From a virus, in IMG/VR virus record IMGVR_UViG_3300037238_000069, positions 1 through 39,325 of that record: DNA of 39,325 nucleotides, one strand, 5' to 3'. The notes below the pieces were generated by a model that was not told where the DNA came from, ran no database searches, and saw only the letters and a program-made list of their open reading frames with translations. Shown piece after piece: positions 29,899 to 38,404 of this stretch; position 1 is the stretch's first letter; each line of letters starts with the position of its first letter. The translations under genes and the position numbers were made by a program.

Positions 29899-32417
29899 AG
29901 AATTCCTAAAGTGACTAAAGCCTTTATTGCTAAAATGTTTTTTCCAAGCTTAAGGAGATTTTCTTTTGTAAAGGGACTATCACGCAAGGCTTGTGCTGCT
30001 TCTAAGGTTTCCTTAGCTTCTGCTTCCCCTAAAAATTCGGACATGATTTCATAATTATGTCCTTCATTTAGTCTCTGAGCTATTTGTTTTCCCGTGACTT
30101 TTCTTGGATTCACGTCTCCTTTATAAAATATTTCTCTTAATCTCTGTTGACCAATTTTTTTAAATACATCCGGAGAAACATTTTCTTTCAATTTTTGTAT
30201 CCCTTCAGGATTTTCTGCTAAATTTCTAATTTCCGAAGGGGTTTTATTCATCTCTTTCGCTGCAATTTTAACTTCAGGAGTTTCTTTGAATTCTCTATGA
30301 GGAATTTTAGCCGAAGTGACTTCTTTCGCTCTCGGAGTTTCACCTCTAAATTCTGGTAGTTTAGCTTCTCCAATTTGTTTCAAGAAAGGTTGTTTTGGAG
30401 GCTTATTAACTAACTGCGGAGCATTTCTTGCATTACGAAAAACCTCTCTTATTTGCCCAGCTTCTTGAGGTGTAATAGCTGATCCAAGTTCTCTAATCGC
30501 TAACTCAAATTCTCTTCCATTTGCTGCATGGGGATTTTCGAGGAATTTATGTAGTTTATTTTCTACTAAGCCTCTTCTTGTCGCTGATGATAATTGCTGA
30601 CCGGCATTTGATTTAGAGAGAATTCTATTTACGGCATTAAACTCGTCGGTATCATTAATTAGTCTTTTTGTTACACCGCTAAAATCTTGATTTTTCGTAT
30701 CTCTAAAAGGGCGAATATAATTATTATCATATTCATTAGCCCATTGGCGATATAACCCTCTCGCATTGATGTTAGCATCAGCAGCAGCATCATTTCCTTG
30801 AGATCTAGCGGCAATTTCAGCGGCTTCTTCAAGTTGTCCGACAGTTCTACCAAAGATGCCTCTAGTATTACCATGCTCAAAAGTGAAATCCATGACATAG
30901 CGTAAAGATTTTGCCTGTTCATGCAAAAAATGATTATTTACTTCTAAAAGTCCTGTAATTTGTCCATTTTCTCCATAAGTTCCAAGTCTTTGTAAAATAT
31001 CTTCAATTGCACGTAAATGTTGTGTCTGAGGAGCAGATAGGTGGGCAATTTCCTGAAGTTCGCGAGCAGATGTTTGTAGTTGATTTATTAAATCAGTATG
31101 AAAAGCGGATACATCTCTACTCAACTCATCAGATAATGCATATGCTTCATTTATAACTCTGTAATCACAAGCATCATTAGCACGGATAGCTTCAATTTGG
31201 GATCTTCCCATATTCTCACTATTAACCATCTCATTTTTGCTTATGATATTTCCGACTTCATTTGATGTAGAAGGATTCTCGATATTATTTGATGCAGGAC
31301 GATATGGAAGGTTTTCTTCGCCGGGACGGAGAATCGTAGCGTTTTCAACGGCCGCTTCCCTTGTTTTTAATTGCTGAAAAGATGTTTCAGCTTCCTCGAA
31401 CTCTTTAGTCATTTGCTCATTTTCAGCTTTAATTTCAGAAGCCTTTGCCTCATGTTCATTCATGGCTTTTTCAAGATTTTTTTCATATTCCCTAACAGAT
31501 CGTTCATACTTTTCCTGGTTAAGGTTGTTCTCTTGTCTAGCTTTATATAAGTCACTTTCATGATTAGCTTTAGCTATTGATAGGTCTTGTTGATATTTAG
31601 CATCAGCTGCTTTATTAGCGTTGACTACAGAATCTTGATATTTTTTTTGTGAACTTTCCAACCATTCAGGAGCAACTTCATTTTGCCAGAATTTATATTG
31701 ATTGGGAGTTAGATCGGAAGGAAGTACTCCTTGAAGGAATTCTTCTGTTTGGCCTGGTTTTAAAGAACTCAGCCAATCTTTTGCTTTGGGAGCATATTTC
31801 ACTAAGCCATGAAGCAAAGCGCCAAAGGCGGCAAATTCAAGACCTTCTTCTACTGGAGCATATGGATCAAATTCTTTTCCCTGAGTGACGTTTGCGGCTT
31901 GCTTGGTTGCTCCATATGTTGCCCCTGTTAATCCCTGATGCAAAATCTCTAAACCAGTAAGAGCCTTTGGCCCAAAATTATAAAGATTTTTTAATACGTT
32001 AAATCCAAGTCCTATACCCTTATATGTCAAACTAATGGGCAACAAAGCTCCTGCGAAATAACCAATTCCACTGCCTTCTTCTTCATAATCTACTTTTAAG
32101 AAATCGAAATATTCAGAAAAGCCAGCTGTAGCACCTGATAGACCTGCCTTAAGAGTATTTCTATTTCTTTCTCCTTGAAGCCGGCTTCCTTCGAGTGTAA
32201 AGTTTTTTTCTACCCAATTTAAATCTTCCAATTTTCTTTCTCTGGGCTTCTCTTCAGGAGTAGTAGGTTTAATTAATGATTGAAAAGGATCATTATTTGT
32301 TTGAGATGTTTGAGACGATTGAGGTAGATTTTGATTTGATTGACTATCTATTGTTTGAACCCTTGGGCTTCCTCTTTGAGAGGTTTTAATCAAACTTTGA
32401 AAAGGATCATCATCCAC
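29895..32417 (-). CDS. Large internal virion (ejection-type) protein (840 aa)
   Basis: The GTG start at 32417 shares one base with the upstream TAG. The N-terminus contains DPFQSLIK twice (residues 4-11 and 43-50), joined by a Ser/Gln/Asn-rich linker. Next come Gly-rich, possibly membrane-inserting segments (IGYFAGALLPISLTYKGIGL), then a long coiled coil (about residues 265-355), Gln/Glu-rich helices and a helical C-terminus (GKNILAIKALVTLGIL). Position as third of three internal-type proteins after the tail hub resembles P22 gp7-gp20-gp16. No lysozyme or protease motif is visible. Confidence 0.68.
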   Translation of the reverse strand: MDDDPFQSLIKTSQRGSPRVQTIDSQSNQNLPQSSQTSQTNNDPFQSLIKPTTPEEKPRERKLEDLNWVEKNFTLEGSRLQGERNRNTLKAGLSGATAGFSEYFDFLKVDYEEEGSGIGYFAGALLPISLTYKGIGLGFNVLKNLYNFGPKALTGLEILHQGLTGATYGATKQAANVTQGKEFDPYAPVEEGLEFAAFGALLHGLVKYAPKAKDWLSSLKPGQTEEFLQGVLPSDLTPNQYKFWQNEVAPEWLESSQKKYQDSVVNANKAADAKYQQDLSIAKANHESDLYKARQENNLNQEKYERSVREYEKNLEKAMNEHEAKASEIKAENEQMTKEFEEAETSFQQLKTREAAVENATILRPGEENLPYRPASNNIENPSTSNEVGNIISKNEMVNSENMGRSQIEAIRANDACDYRVINEAYALSDELSRDVSAFHTDLINQLQTSARELQEIAHLSAPQTQHLRAIEDILQRLGTYGENGQITGLLEVNNHFLHEQAKSLRYVMDFTFEHGNTRGIFGRTVGQLEEAAEIAARSQGNDAAADANINARGLYRQWANEYDNNYIRPFRDTKNQDFSGVTKRLINDTDEFNAVNRILSKSNAGQQLSSATRRGLVENKLHKFLENPHAANGREFELAIRELGSAITPQEAGQIREVFRNARNAPQLVNKPPKQPFLKQIGEAKLPEFRGETPRAKEVTSAKIPHREFKETPEVKIAAKEMNKTPSEIRNLAENPEGIQKLKENVSPDVFKKIGQQRLREIFYKGDVNPRKVTGKQIAQRLNEGHNYEIMSEFLGEAEAKETLEAAQALRDSPFTKENLLKLGKNILAIKALVTLGIL

Positions 32418-33634
32418 TATTTTTTTATCCTTACTGCGCCTAAAGATTCAGCTTCTTTGACTTTATTGCGTTCAATTGGAACTTGACGTCCATCAGGAAG
32501 TCTCATTAAAACGCCATTTTCTTCTTCATTTTGGAACTCTTCAAAAGCATTAGCTACTTGTCTTTCATAACCTAAAGGTCTAAGCTTACCACTTCTATAG
32601 GGAAGGCCATTTTTCTCTAAGACTTCGTTAGCAATTTGCTCTAATTGTAAAGATCTCTCTGCCGCTTTTTTCATTAAATTAAGAATAGCTAGATTTGCTT
32701 CTTTACTTTTTCCAATGTCGGGCAATTTATCCTGCAATATTTTTAAGTCAGCATCAGATAATCTTACACCGAAAAGCTCCTTTCTTCCTTCTAAAAACTC
32801 AGGAATAGATCCTAAAAGAGCTGATTCATCTTTAGAAAGCAATGCATTAGCTATTTTCTTTCCAGTATCGCCAAATAAATTGAAAACATTAGCTAGACTA
32901 GTAGGTTTAATTTTACCTTCAGAAACCGACTTTATACCACTTTCTATAAGAGGTATTTGTCTTCGAGCTGTATCTGCATGTGTCTTTACTGATTTATCAA
33001 AATCTGCTGATTCCTGATGGAATTTAATATCATGCTCTGAGCCTGTTTCTTGTGTTCTACGACGATTTTCAACATAAGGATTGCTATAGATAGGAGGAAC
33101 TTGCGCTTGATCAAAGGCGCTTTTTAATTCATCAGCTGACAAATCTCTGGAATTATTCAAAATCTGACTCATGACTTGGTTAACTTCAGGGGGAATTGCC
33201 TGACCTGTTAGGCCACCTTGAGGTTTAGGATTCTTAGCTTTATGCAGTGCAGCAAATTCCTGGGGAGTAAAAAGGCTTTCTTCATCTTCACTTAACTGTC
33301 CACCTTTAAGATATTTGCCAACAGCTTTCCCTTTTTGTTTTTGAATACCCTCTTGTTTTTTTTTCTCTTTCTCTTGCGCTTCTAATTGTTCAATCTGCAT
33401 CCGCTGTTGAAAGATTTCTTGACCTTTCTCACCATAGGGACTAAGAGCAGAGCGTATTGCTTCTAATTTCTTGGATTGCGGAGCGCCTTCAAGGGCTTTA
33501 TCCTGCATGACGCTATCAAGGCTTCTATTAGCAAAGAAGGTATTTAAACCGTTTCCAATGCCTTGACCTAGACTCATACCGAGAGCTTCGGATAATTTGC
33601 CATGGGGATTACTTGTTTGAAAAACTTGAACCAT
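32417..33634 (-). CDS. Internal virion (ejection-type) protein, coiled-coil (405 aa)
   Basis: It starts MVQVFQTSNPHGKLSEALGM with a Gly-rich helix (LGQGIGNGLNTFFANR). A very charged coiled coil follows (EQLEAQEKEKKKQEGIQKQK), then a helical domain and a final segment VLMRLPDGRQVPIERNKVKE. It sits between the 222-aa and 840-aa genes. The trio suggests an ejection apparatus like P22 gp20; sequence similarity to P22 is not evident. Confidence 0.62.
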   Translation of the reverse strand: MVQVFQTSNPHGKLSEALGMSLGQGIGNGLNTFFANRSLDSVMQDKALEGAPQSKKLEAIRSALSPYGEKGQEIFQQRMQIEQLEAQEKEKKKQEGIQKQKGKAVGKYLKGGQLSEDEESLFTPQEFAALHKAKNPKPQGGLTGQAIPPEVNQVMSQILNNSRDLSADELKSAFDQAQVPPIYSNPYVENRRRTQETGSEHDIKFHQESADFDKSVKTHADTARRQIPLIESGIKSVSEGKIKPTSLANVFNLFGDTGKKIANALLSKDESALLGSIPEFLEGRKELFGVRLSDADLKILQDKLPDIGKSKEANLAILNLMKKAAERSLQLEQIANEVLEKNGLPYRSGKLRPLGYERQVANAFEEFQNEEENGVLMRLPDGRQVPIERNKVKEAESLGAVRIKK

Positions 33635-33638
33635 AATA

Positions 33639-34307
33639 TTACATACCTAAAAAGTTTGGTAAACCATATTTGCCCGTACCGCTTCCTGCACTTATTCCTC
33701 CAGTTCCGGATGATCCACCGCCGCCGCCCCCACCACTTTTGAATAAACTACTGATTCCACTGCTAACTAGATTACCTATGCCAGCACCAATTGGCCCACC
33801 GGCATATGTTCCTATAGCAGTTAAAAGAGGGTTTAAAAGTCCTCCCGACCCTTGCTGTTGTTGATATGAAAAAGGCTGATAATTTAATCCTGTCTGGGCG
33901 TTTTGATTATATTGACCATATTGCTGCTGTGCAGCGTTTCCTTGCAGCTGAGAGAATAATTGAGCTAACTGAGCTTGTAAACCGGATGCTGCACCTCCTA
34001 AAGCTTGCCCGAAGCCGCTAGATGATAAAGCGCCACCACCAGCAAACCTTTCAGCTATCTGCGGCAGAGTTTGCTCATTGAACTGCTGCATATAAGGCTG
34101 TGAGAATTGATTGAAAGCTTGTCCCTGATTTGGGCCGAGTAGGTTATTGTAATATTGATTTGCAAGATCATAACCACCACCTCCGGCTCCCGATTGCATA
34201 GCTTTTTGAATGACATCATTATGCAAGCCCTGTTGCTGTTTGTTGCCATTTGGAAGTTTAGTAAATTTATCTTCGCTTCCGAAGATCCAATCGTTAAAAC
34301 TCGGCAT
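33639..34307 (-). CDS. Internal virion (ejection-type) protein, Gln/Gly-rich (222 aa)
   Basis: After a short acidic N-terminus the protein is dominated by Gln, Asn, Gly and Ala (LANQYYNNLLGPNQGQAF, GLQAQLAQLFSQLQGNAAQQ), a potential membrane hairpin (NPLLTAIGTYAGGPIGAGIG), and a poly-Gly run near the end. P22 gp7-type ejection proteins are small, helical and hydrophobic, and come first in such a trio. The assignment is by position and composition. Confidence 0.6.
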   Translation of the reverse strand: MPSFNDWIFGSEDKFTKLPNGNKQQQGLHNDVIQKAMQSGAGGGGYDLANQYYNNLLGPNQGQAFNQFSQPYMQQFNEQTLPQIAERFAGGGALSSSGFGQALGGAASGLQAQLAQLFSQLQGNAAQQQYGQYNQNAQTGLNYQPFSYQQQQGSGGLLNPLLTAIGTYAGGPIGAGIGNLVSSGISSLFKSGGGGGGGSSGTGGISAGSGTGKYGLPNFLGM

Positions 34308-34319
34308 GTTCTTTTTACC

Positions 34320-34823
34320 TCAGTTTTTCAAATATTCCATGACCCATACACACCATGTCAGGGCATTACCTGAATTGTTTTGAATAATAATTGTATTTGT
34401 CGAGTTATTATATCTCACATAAAGGTCTGGATCGTTTAAGAAATAAGAAAGGCCATTAGTATCTTTTGCTCCTCCAAAGCCTTGAACAGGATATAGATAC
34501 CCCATGATGTTCATTGGCTGAGTTGTTGCCGAAAGAACTATGCTCGTCGCTCCAGTAGGGATGTTTCCGCCATTTAGCATGACCAAATCAGCAGTGATTC
34601 TATAGGCATTTCTATTCTGTTGAGGGTTTCCATTTTGAAACCATTGCTCGAAATTGGCATTCTCCTGCAAAAGGAAAAGACCACTTTCTTTAGTATTTAC
34701 GGCATTAGCTACTCTACGAAGATAGAGCAATAAAATATTTTCAAAGCCTTCATCTTCAGGATTTACATCTAGCGATACAGGGAGTTGATTTGTATTTAGA
34801 GGATTATTGCTTGAGGAAGTCAT
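34320..34823 (-). CDS. Structural protein near the tail hub (167 aa)
   Basis: ATG 34823 (MTSSSNNPLNTNQLPV) overlaps the small upstream frame as ATGA; a GTG 12 bp earlier is less likely. The chain has LDVNPEDEGFENILLLYLRR, VNTKESGLFLLQENANFEQ and a beta-rich C-terminus (TGATSIVLSATTQPMNIMGY, LTWCVWVMEYLKN). The type is common in podovirus tail regions with no assigned role; a neck or fibre-base protein is possible. Confidence 0.6.
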   Translation of the reverse strand: MTSSSNNPLNTNQLPVSLDVNPEDEGFENILLLYLRRVANAVNTKESGLFLLQENANFEQWFQNGNPQQNRNAYRITADLVMLNGGNIPTGATSIVLSATTQPMNIMGYLYPVQGFGGAKDTNGLSYFLNDPDLYVRYNNSTNTIIIQNNSGNALTWCVWVMEYLKN

Positions 34824-34909
34824 GATGTTTTCCACAGCCTTCTAATAAGATAATACATATATATACTTTCTCTTCTTCTTAAGACACTGTGGATTTGTTC
34901 ATAAGTCAT
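34820..34909 (-). CDS. Possible upstream small frame (29 codons)
   Basis: ATG 34909 preceded by AGAGAT reads MTYEQIHSVLRRRESIYMYY and then LIRRLWKTS. Its TGA overlaps the next ATG as ATGA, the coupling used throughout this phage. The gap 34836-34969 also contains the direct repeat ATATGTTTATA (two copies around 34931-34960), which could be a regulatory site. Confidence 0.35.
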   Translation of the reverse strand: MTYEQIHSVLRRRESIYMYYLIRRLWKTS

Positions 34910-34969
34910 GGTTTTATCTCTGTTTCTCATATGTTTATAATAGTGTTCAAATATGTTTATATATGTGCA

Positions 34970-37501
34970 TTAATTGATTAAACGGCCACCTTCGCGGAAC
35001 CAAATGTTCATAGCATTAAGCTCAAAAGGAGTTTGATGCGTGGCTAATTGATTCATTAGATTATCATCATAAGTCAAGCCAATGCGTAGATATTGACCGA
35101 ATTGAGTACTATAGAAGCGATACCATGCATATTCCGAGCCAGGGATATAAACTTGACCATCGACCGAAGAGGTATTCCATATTCCCCCCTTGGTATAGGC
35201 TGTAAAGCCGGTTGAATCCAAGCCGTTCAAAGTAAAATTATTTGCATCTATCACGGTTATTGGGTAAATGACCGCATTTAATTGAATCATTCCTTGAACA
35301 TTAGCAATGTAAATCTGAGTTCCAGAGGTAAGGCTATGATTAGGACTTGTGATTTTACAAGGATTAGATTGAGTTGCGTTTGTGATAAAACCACAGGCTT
35401 GGGATGAATTGATAAGCTCTTGATTTGTGTTGATTAGGTTTGCTTGCTCTCCTAAATAAGAGTTTACAAATAACTGTACAGTAGTAGCGGTAATGGCAGG
35501 AGAGAATAAATTTGAATCTAATTGGAAATCTATGAAAGAAAGCTTAAATTGTTTTCCTTGCCCCTGGAAAGGATTAAAGTCCTTACCCTGTATGTTCATC
35601 TTCGGAAGGAGGGTTATACGTCCACCGCCCAAATAAACCGCCGTAGAATTGATATCAACAGCATCGTAGTTTTGAGATAGAAAGTCCCAGGTTGATAAAG
35701 TGATAATATTCGGATCGTTATCGCTAATAGTGACATTGAAAATCATATTATTTAAACCGGGATCAGTGCCAAGCCAGATTGCCCCTTCGATATAAATAAT
35801 TTCACTATTTGCTAAATTATGATTTGGGATGGTGATTTGCGTAGGCTCTGTAGAAAAGTTAACAGCAGTAATCGCCATGGTATTGGCATATAGCGTTGGA
35901 GATCCAAAGGGGGTTTCAGCATCTGGGTTCTGATAGATGTTGATGAAGCCTTGCTGAGTTCCGGCAGTCACATAGTCGACATATTGCTGATCATCTACAT
36001 TATCCCAAGTGACGTTGCTTTCCCAGAGAGTTGTGAAACTGTCCCAAGTAATTCCGAATTGGAATTGTGAGGTTCCAAAGCAAGTGATGGTATCGCGGAA
36101 TTTTGCCCACGTATTGTTTCGATAGTTGAATAGGAGAACTGTATTGGGATATGTCTGAGTTGTTGAGGCATTAGAAGTATCTAAATAATTCCAATAGACA
36201 AGTTCTTTCTCAAAATCTCTGACACCATGAACAAAATTAGGAGCGCTATTTTGAATCTCAAAGCTAAAGACTTGTTCGGGAATTTGTTCATCTAATCTAC
36301 TAACTCCATTGGCTGCTGCTTGAATTACTCCTCTATCACTAATGACCATGACGCCTTGATCAAAGACAATAGGACTATAAGGACTTACGGCTCCAAAATC
36401 AGAAGAAATACGCTCCCAGATGAAAGGGAGTCCATATTCGCCGATATATCTAAGTTGCCATGTAGAATATTCAAAGAAGACGATTAAAGTATTTCTAAAG
36501 AAAGCTGCGCTTACTATCGCCTCATTTGTAGGAGCATCGATGAATCCTCCGCGACCGAAAATATCAGATCTCCATCCATTCGTTTGATCGGTAGGATCTC
36601 CTATTTGACTAAAGCGGCATCGAGCGAAGAAGTTAGTTGCGCCTGTGTAAGTCGAAGTTGTTGCTCCTTCCCAAGTATTTAGAGCCAAGAGGCGCCCATA
36701 ATATGGGATTATAATAAGAGCTTGCCATAGGGTAATGCTTGCAGTGAGAAGGGGTTGTAAATCTGTCCAAGCGGTATTATTGTAAAATCTTATTGGATCG
36801 TAAGAAGTAGCAGGTATATCAATATTATTATTCGTGACGAAAAAGTACCTTAAATCGGGAGTAGCCCCTTGATAATTTGCCGCCCAGAAGAAGTCAGTGT
36901 TTGTTCCAGTCCATGTAGTGCCAGGAGCTAATTCTTGAAACCCGTTGATATATTGATAGGCATATTTAGTATCGAAAAAAACGGTAGCATCAATACCAAA
37001 AGTTGCGACATCCCTCTTCAAGATTCCCATGACAGGTAAAGCCGGGTAATAAGTCAGAGATACTGTGGTCGCATGTCCAGCACCTACCGTCGTGGTCAAA
37101 GTCACGGAACCAGTCATGTAGTTAATAATGCCTGAATTGTCAGCAGTCGCATTTGTAAGCGTTCCATTGCCTTGATCAATGAAAGGAGTGGCAAGAGTCG
37201 CAATCGTGATAGTAACGCTTCCTGGAGCAATCTCTGCGTTAGCTTCAGGAGTTATGGACAGAGCGGTATAAAGATTGAAAGTCCAAGGAGAAGCTGAACT
37301 GTCTCCAATTGAAATAGATGAAAAAATTCTAGACAAGCGCCCCATGGGGACTTCGCCATCTCTTTTCTTTGTCCGATCACGGAAGATATAGGCGTTTTCA
37401 AGATTAGAGAAAGCCTCATTGGCTAGAAGCGCAGGCTTTTTATCCTGTGTAAGACCGCCTCCTGGATAACCGCCAATTGTAACTTGATGAAAACCAGTCA
37501 T
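34970..37501 (-). CDS. Tail hub/stabilisation protein, beta-propeller type (843 aa)
   Basis: Repeated blade-like motifs are visible: GRGGFIDAPTNEAIVSAAFF, FRNTLIVFFEYSTWQLRYIG, YGLPFIWERISSDFGAVSPY, PIVFDQGVMVISDRGVIQAA and VSRLDEQIPEQVFSFEIQNS. This series is typical of P22 gp10-like tail hub proteins that plug the portal-tail channel. Near the C-terminus two FCCH-like beta modules occur, with NHSLTSGTQIYIANVQGMIQ and NHNLANSEIIYIEGAIWLG. The N-terminus begins MTGFHQVTIGGYPGGGL. It is the largest neck gene and starts 2 bp after the 203-aa gene. Confidence 0.75.
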   Translation of the reverse strand: MTGFHQVTIGGYPGGGLTQDKKPALLANEAFSNLENAYIFRDRTKKRDGEVPMGRLSRIFSSISIGDSSASPWTFNLYTALSITPEANAEIAPGSVTITIATLATPFIDQGNGTLTNATADNSGIINYMTGSVTLTTTVGAGHATTVSLTYYPALPVMGILKRDVATFGIDATVFFDTKYAYQYINGFQELAPGTTWTGTNTDFFWAANYQGATPDLRYFFVTNNNIDIPATSYDPIRFYNNTAWTDLQPLLTASITLWQALIIIPYYGRLLALNTWEGATTSTYTGATNFFARCRFSQIGDPTDQTNGWRSDIFGRGGFIDAPTNEAIVSAAFFRNTLIVFFEYSTWQLRYIGEYGLPFIWERISSDFGAVSPYSPIVFDQGVMVISDRGVIQAAANGVSRLDEQIPEQVFSFEIQNSAPNFVHGVRDFEKELVYWNYLDTSNASTTQTYPNTVLLFNYRNNTWAKFRDTITCFGTSQFQFGITWDSFTTLWESNVTWDNVDDQQYVDYVTAGTQQGFINIYQNPDAETPFGSPTLYANTMAITAVNFSTEPTQITIPNHNLANSEIIYIEGAIWLGTDPGLNNMIFNVTISDNDPNIITLSTWDFLSQNYDAVDINSTAVYLGGGRITLLPKMNIQGKDFNPFQGQGKQFKLSFIDFQLDSNLFSPAITATTVQLFVNSYLGEQANLINTNQELINSSQACGFITNATQSNPCKITSPNHSLTSGTQIYIANVQGMIQLNAVIYPITVIDANNFTLNGLDSTGFTAYTKGGIWNTSSVDGQVYIPGSEYAWYRFYSTQFGQYLRIGLTYDDNLMNQLATHQTPFELNAMNIWFREGGRLIN

Positions 37502-37503
37502 TA

Positions 37504-38115
37504 TTAATTACCTATAGCTAACCAATAATAGGCTAAATTTGTAGCAGAACTATTCGCGTTGTTAATTACAAAGTTTGTCTTAGTCAAACTAGTGACTGAA
37601 AAATTGGTTGTAAATGTACCAAAAGTCCTTAAAACTGTTGCTTGAACATTGAATGCATTATTAGGAAAAGCAGGAGTGAAGGGTACGTTGATATCTCCAG
37701 TCGAAGCAGTAGTAACGCCCCATTGAAAAAGGATACCTCCGGCCCAGCAAAATCCATTATTAGCCGCATTATATCCAGTTAATTGTGCAAGAACGCCTCC
37801 ACCAGTCAAGGAATAGAGTTGTTGATCTCCTCCAGATGGTATCGCAGGTGTAGTCGTAGCATTGACGGTAAGGTTGCCAGGAACTCCAGAGAAAACCTGA
37901 TTATATCCCGTGACGGTCGTGACAGCTGCTTGAGGAACTTGATGTATAATCGTATGATAACCGGCCGGCTGAGAACCTGGCTGACCATTGTTATTGACGT
38001 GATCAATACCTAGAGTTTGGAATGTGCCGTCGAGATTATTTCGAATAGTCACTTTCGTTTGCCCTAAAGATCCACCATCTGGTGGATATCCTGGCGTGTA
38101 TGTTGGAATTGGCAT
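37504..38115 (-). CDS. Tail fibre-domain protein (203 aa)
   Basis: The C-terminal half has the order FQWGVTTASTGDINVPF, TPAFPNNAFNVQATVLR, FSVTSLTKTNFVINNANSS and NLAYYWLAIGN, the pattern of the gp53-like tail-fibre C-terminal domain (IQWG ... FPxAF ... FYWLAIG). The N-terminus is Pro/Gly-rich (MPIPTYTPGYPPDGGSLGQT). A short fibre or host-contact protein near the neck is likely. Confidence 0.72.
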   Translation of the reverse strand: MPIPTYTPGYPPDGGSLGQTKVTIRNNLDGTFQTLGIDHVNNNGQPGSQPAGYHTIIHQVPQAAVTTVTGYNQVFSGVPGNLTVNATTTPAIPSGGDQQLYSLTGGGVLAQLTGYNAANNGFCWAGGILFQWGVTTASTGDINVPFTPAFPNNAFNVQATVLRTFGTFTTNFSVTSLTKTNFVINNANSSATNLAYYWLAIGN

Positions 38116-38123
38116 TTAAACTC

Positions 38124-38261
38124 CTAGCTAACGCAAACAGTTGCTATTGGCTGACAATCTTGTGGTCTGCGTAATTTCTTTTTCGACTCTTTGCTCAATT
38201 TAGCTTTCGCAGGAGAAAGAGGTTTTTTTAACTTCTTTTCTTTTCCTTTAATGACTGCCAT
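38124..38261 (-). CDS. Small Lys-rich protein (45 aa)
   Basis: ATG 38261 reads MAVIKGKEKKLKKPLSPAKA and ends CQPIATVCVS. It is highly basic in the first 32 residues, with a Cys-containing tail. It is one of two basic mini-genes between the adaptor and fibre-domain genes. Function unknown; DNA contact is possible. Confidence 0.48.
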   Translation of the reverse strand: MAVIKGKEKKLKKPLSPAKAKLSKESKKKLRRPQDCQPIATVCVS

Positions 38262-38269
38262 AAAATAAT

Positions 38270-38404
38270 CTACCCTGTTGTATGGCGCCCAACAAATGGC
38301 CCTCCTCCAAGAGGAATAGGCTTGTTTGGCAATGATTTAAGTTTTTTCTTTTTATTAATATTTGGTATCTTCTGTGGCTGACTTCTATTTTGCTTCTTTT
38401 TCAT
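38270..38404 (-). CDS. Small basic protein (44 aa)
   Basis: ATG 38404 overlaps the TGA of the adaptor gene as ATGA. The sequence starts MKKKQNRSQPQKIPNINKKK and ends with a Gly/Pro-rich GGGPFVGRHTTG. Coupled translation with the adaptor supports a real gene. Function unknown. Confidence 0.5.
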   Translation of the reverse strand: MKKKQNRSQPQKIPNINKKKKLKSLPNKPIPLGGGPFVGRHTTG

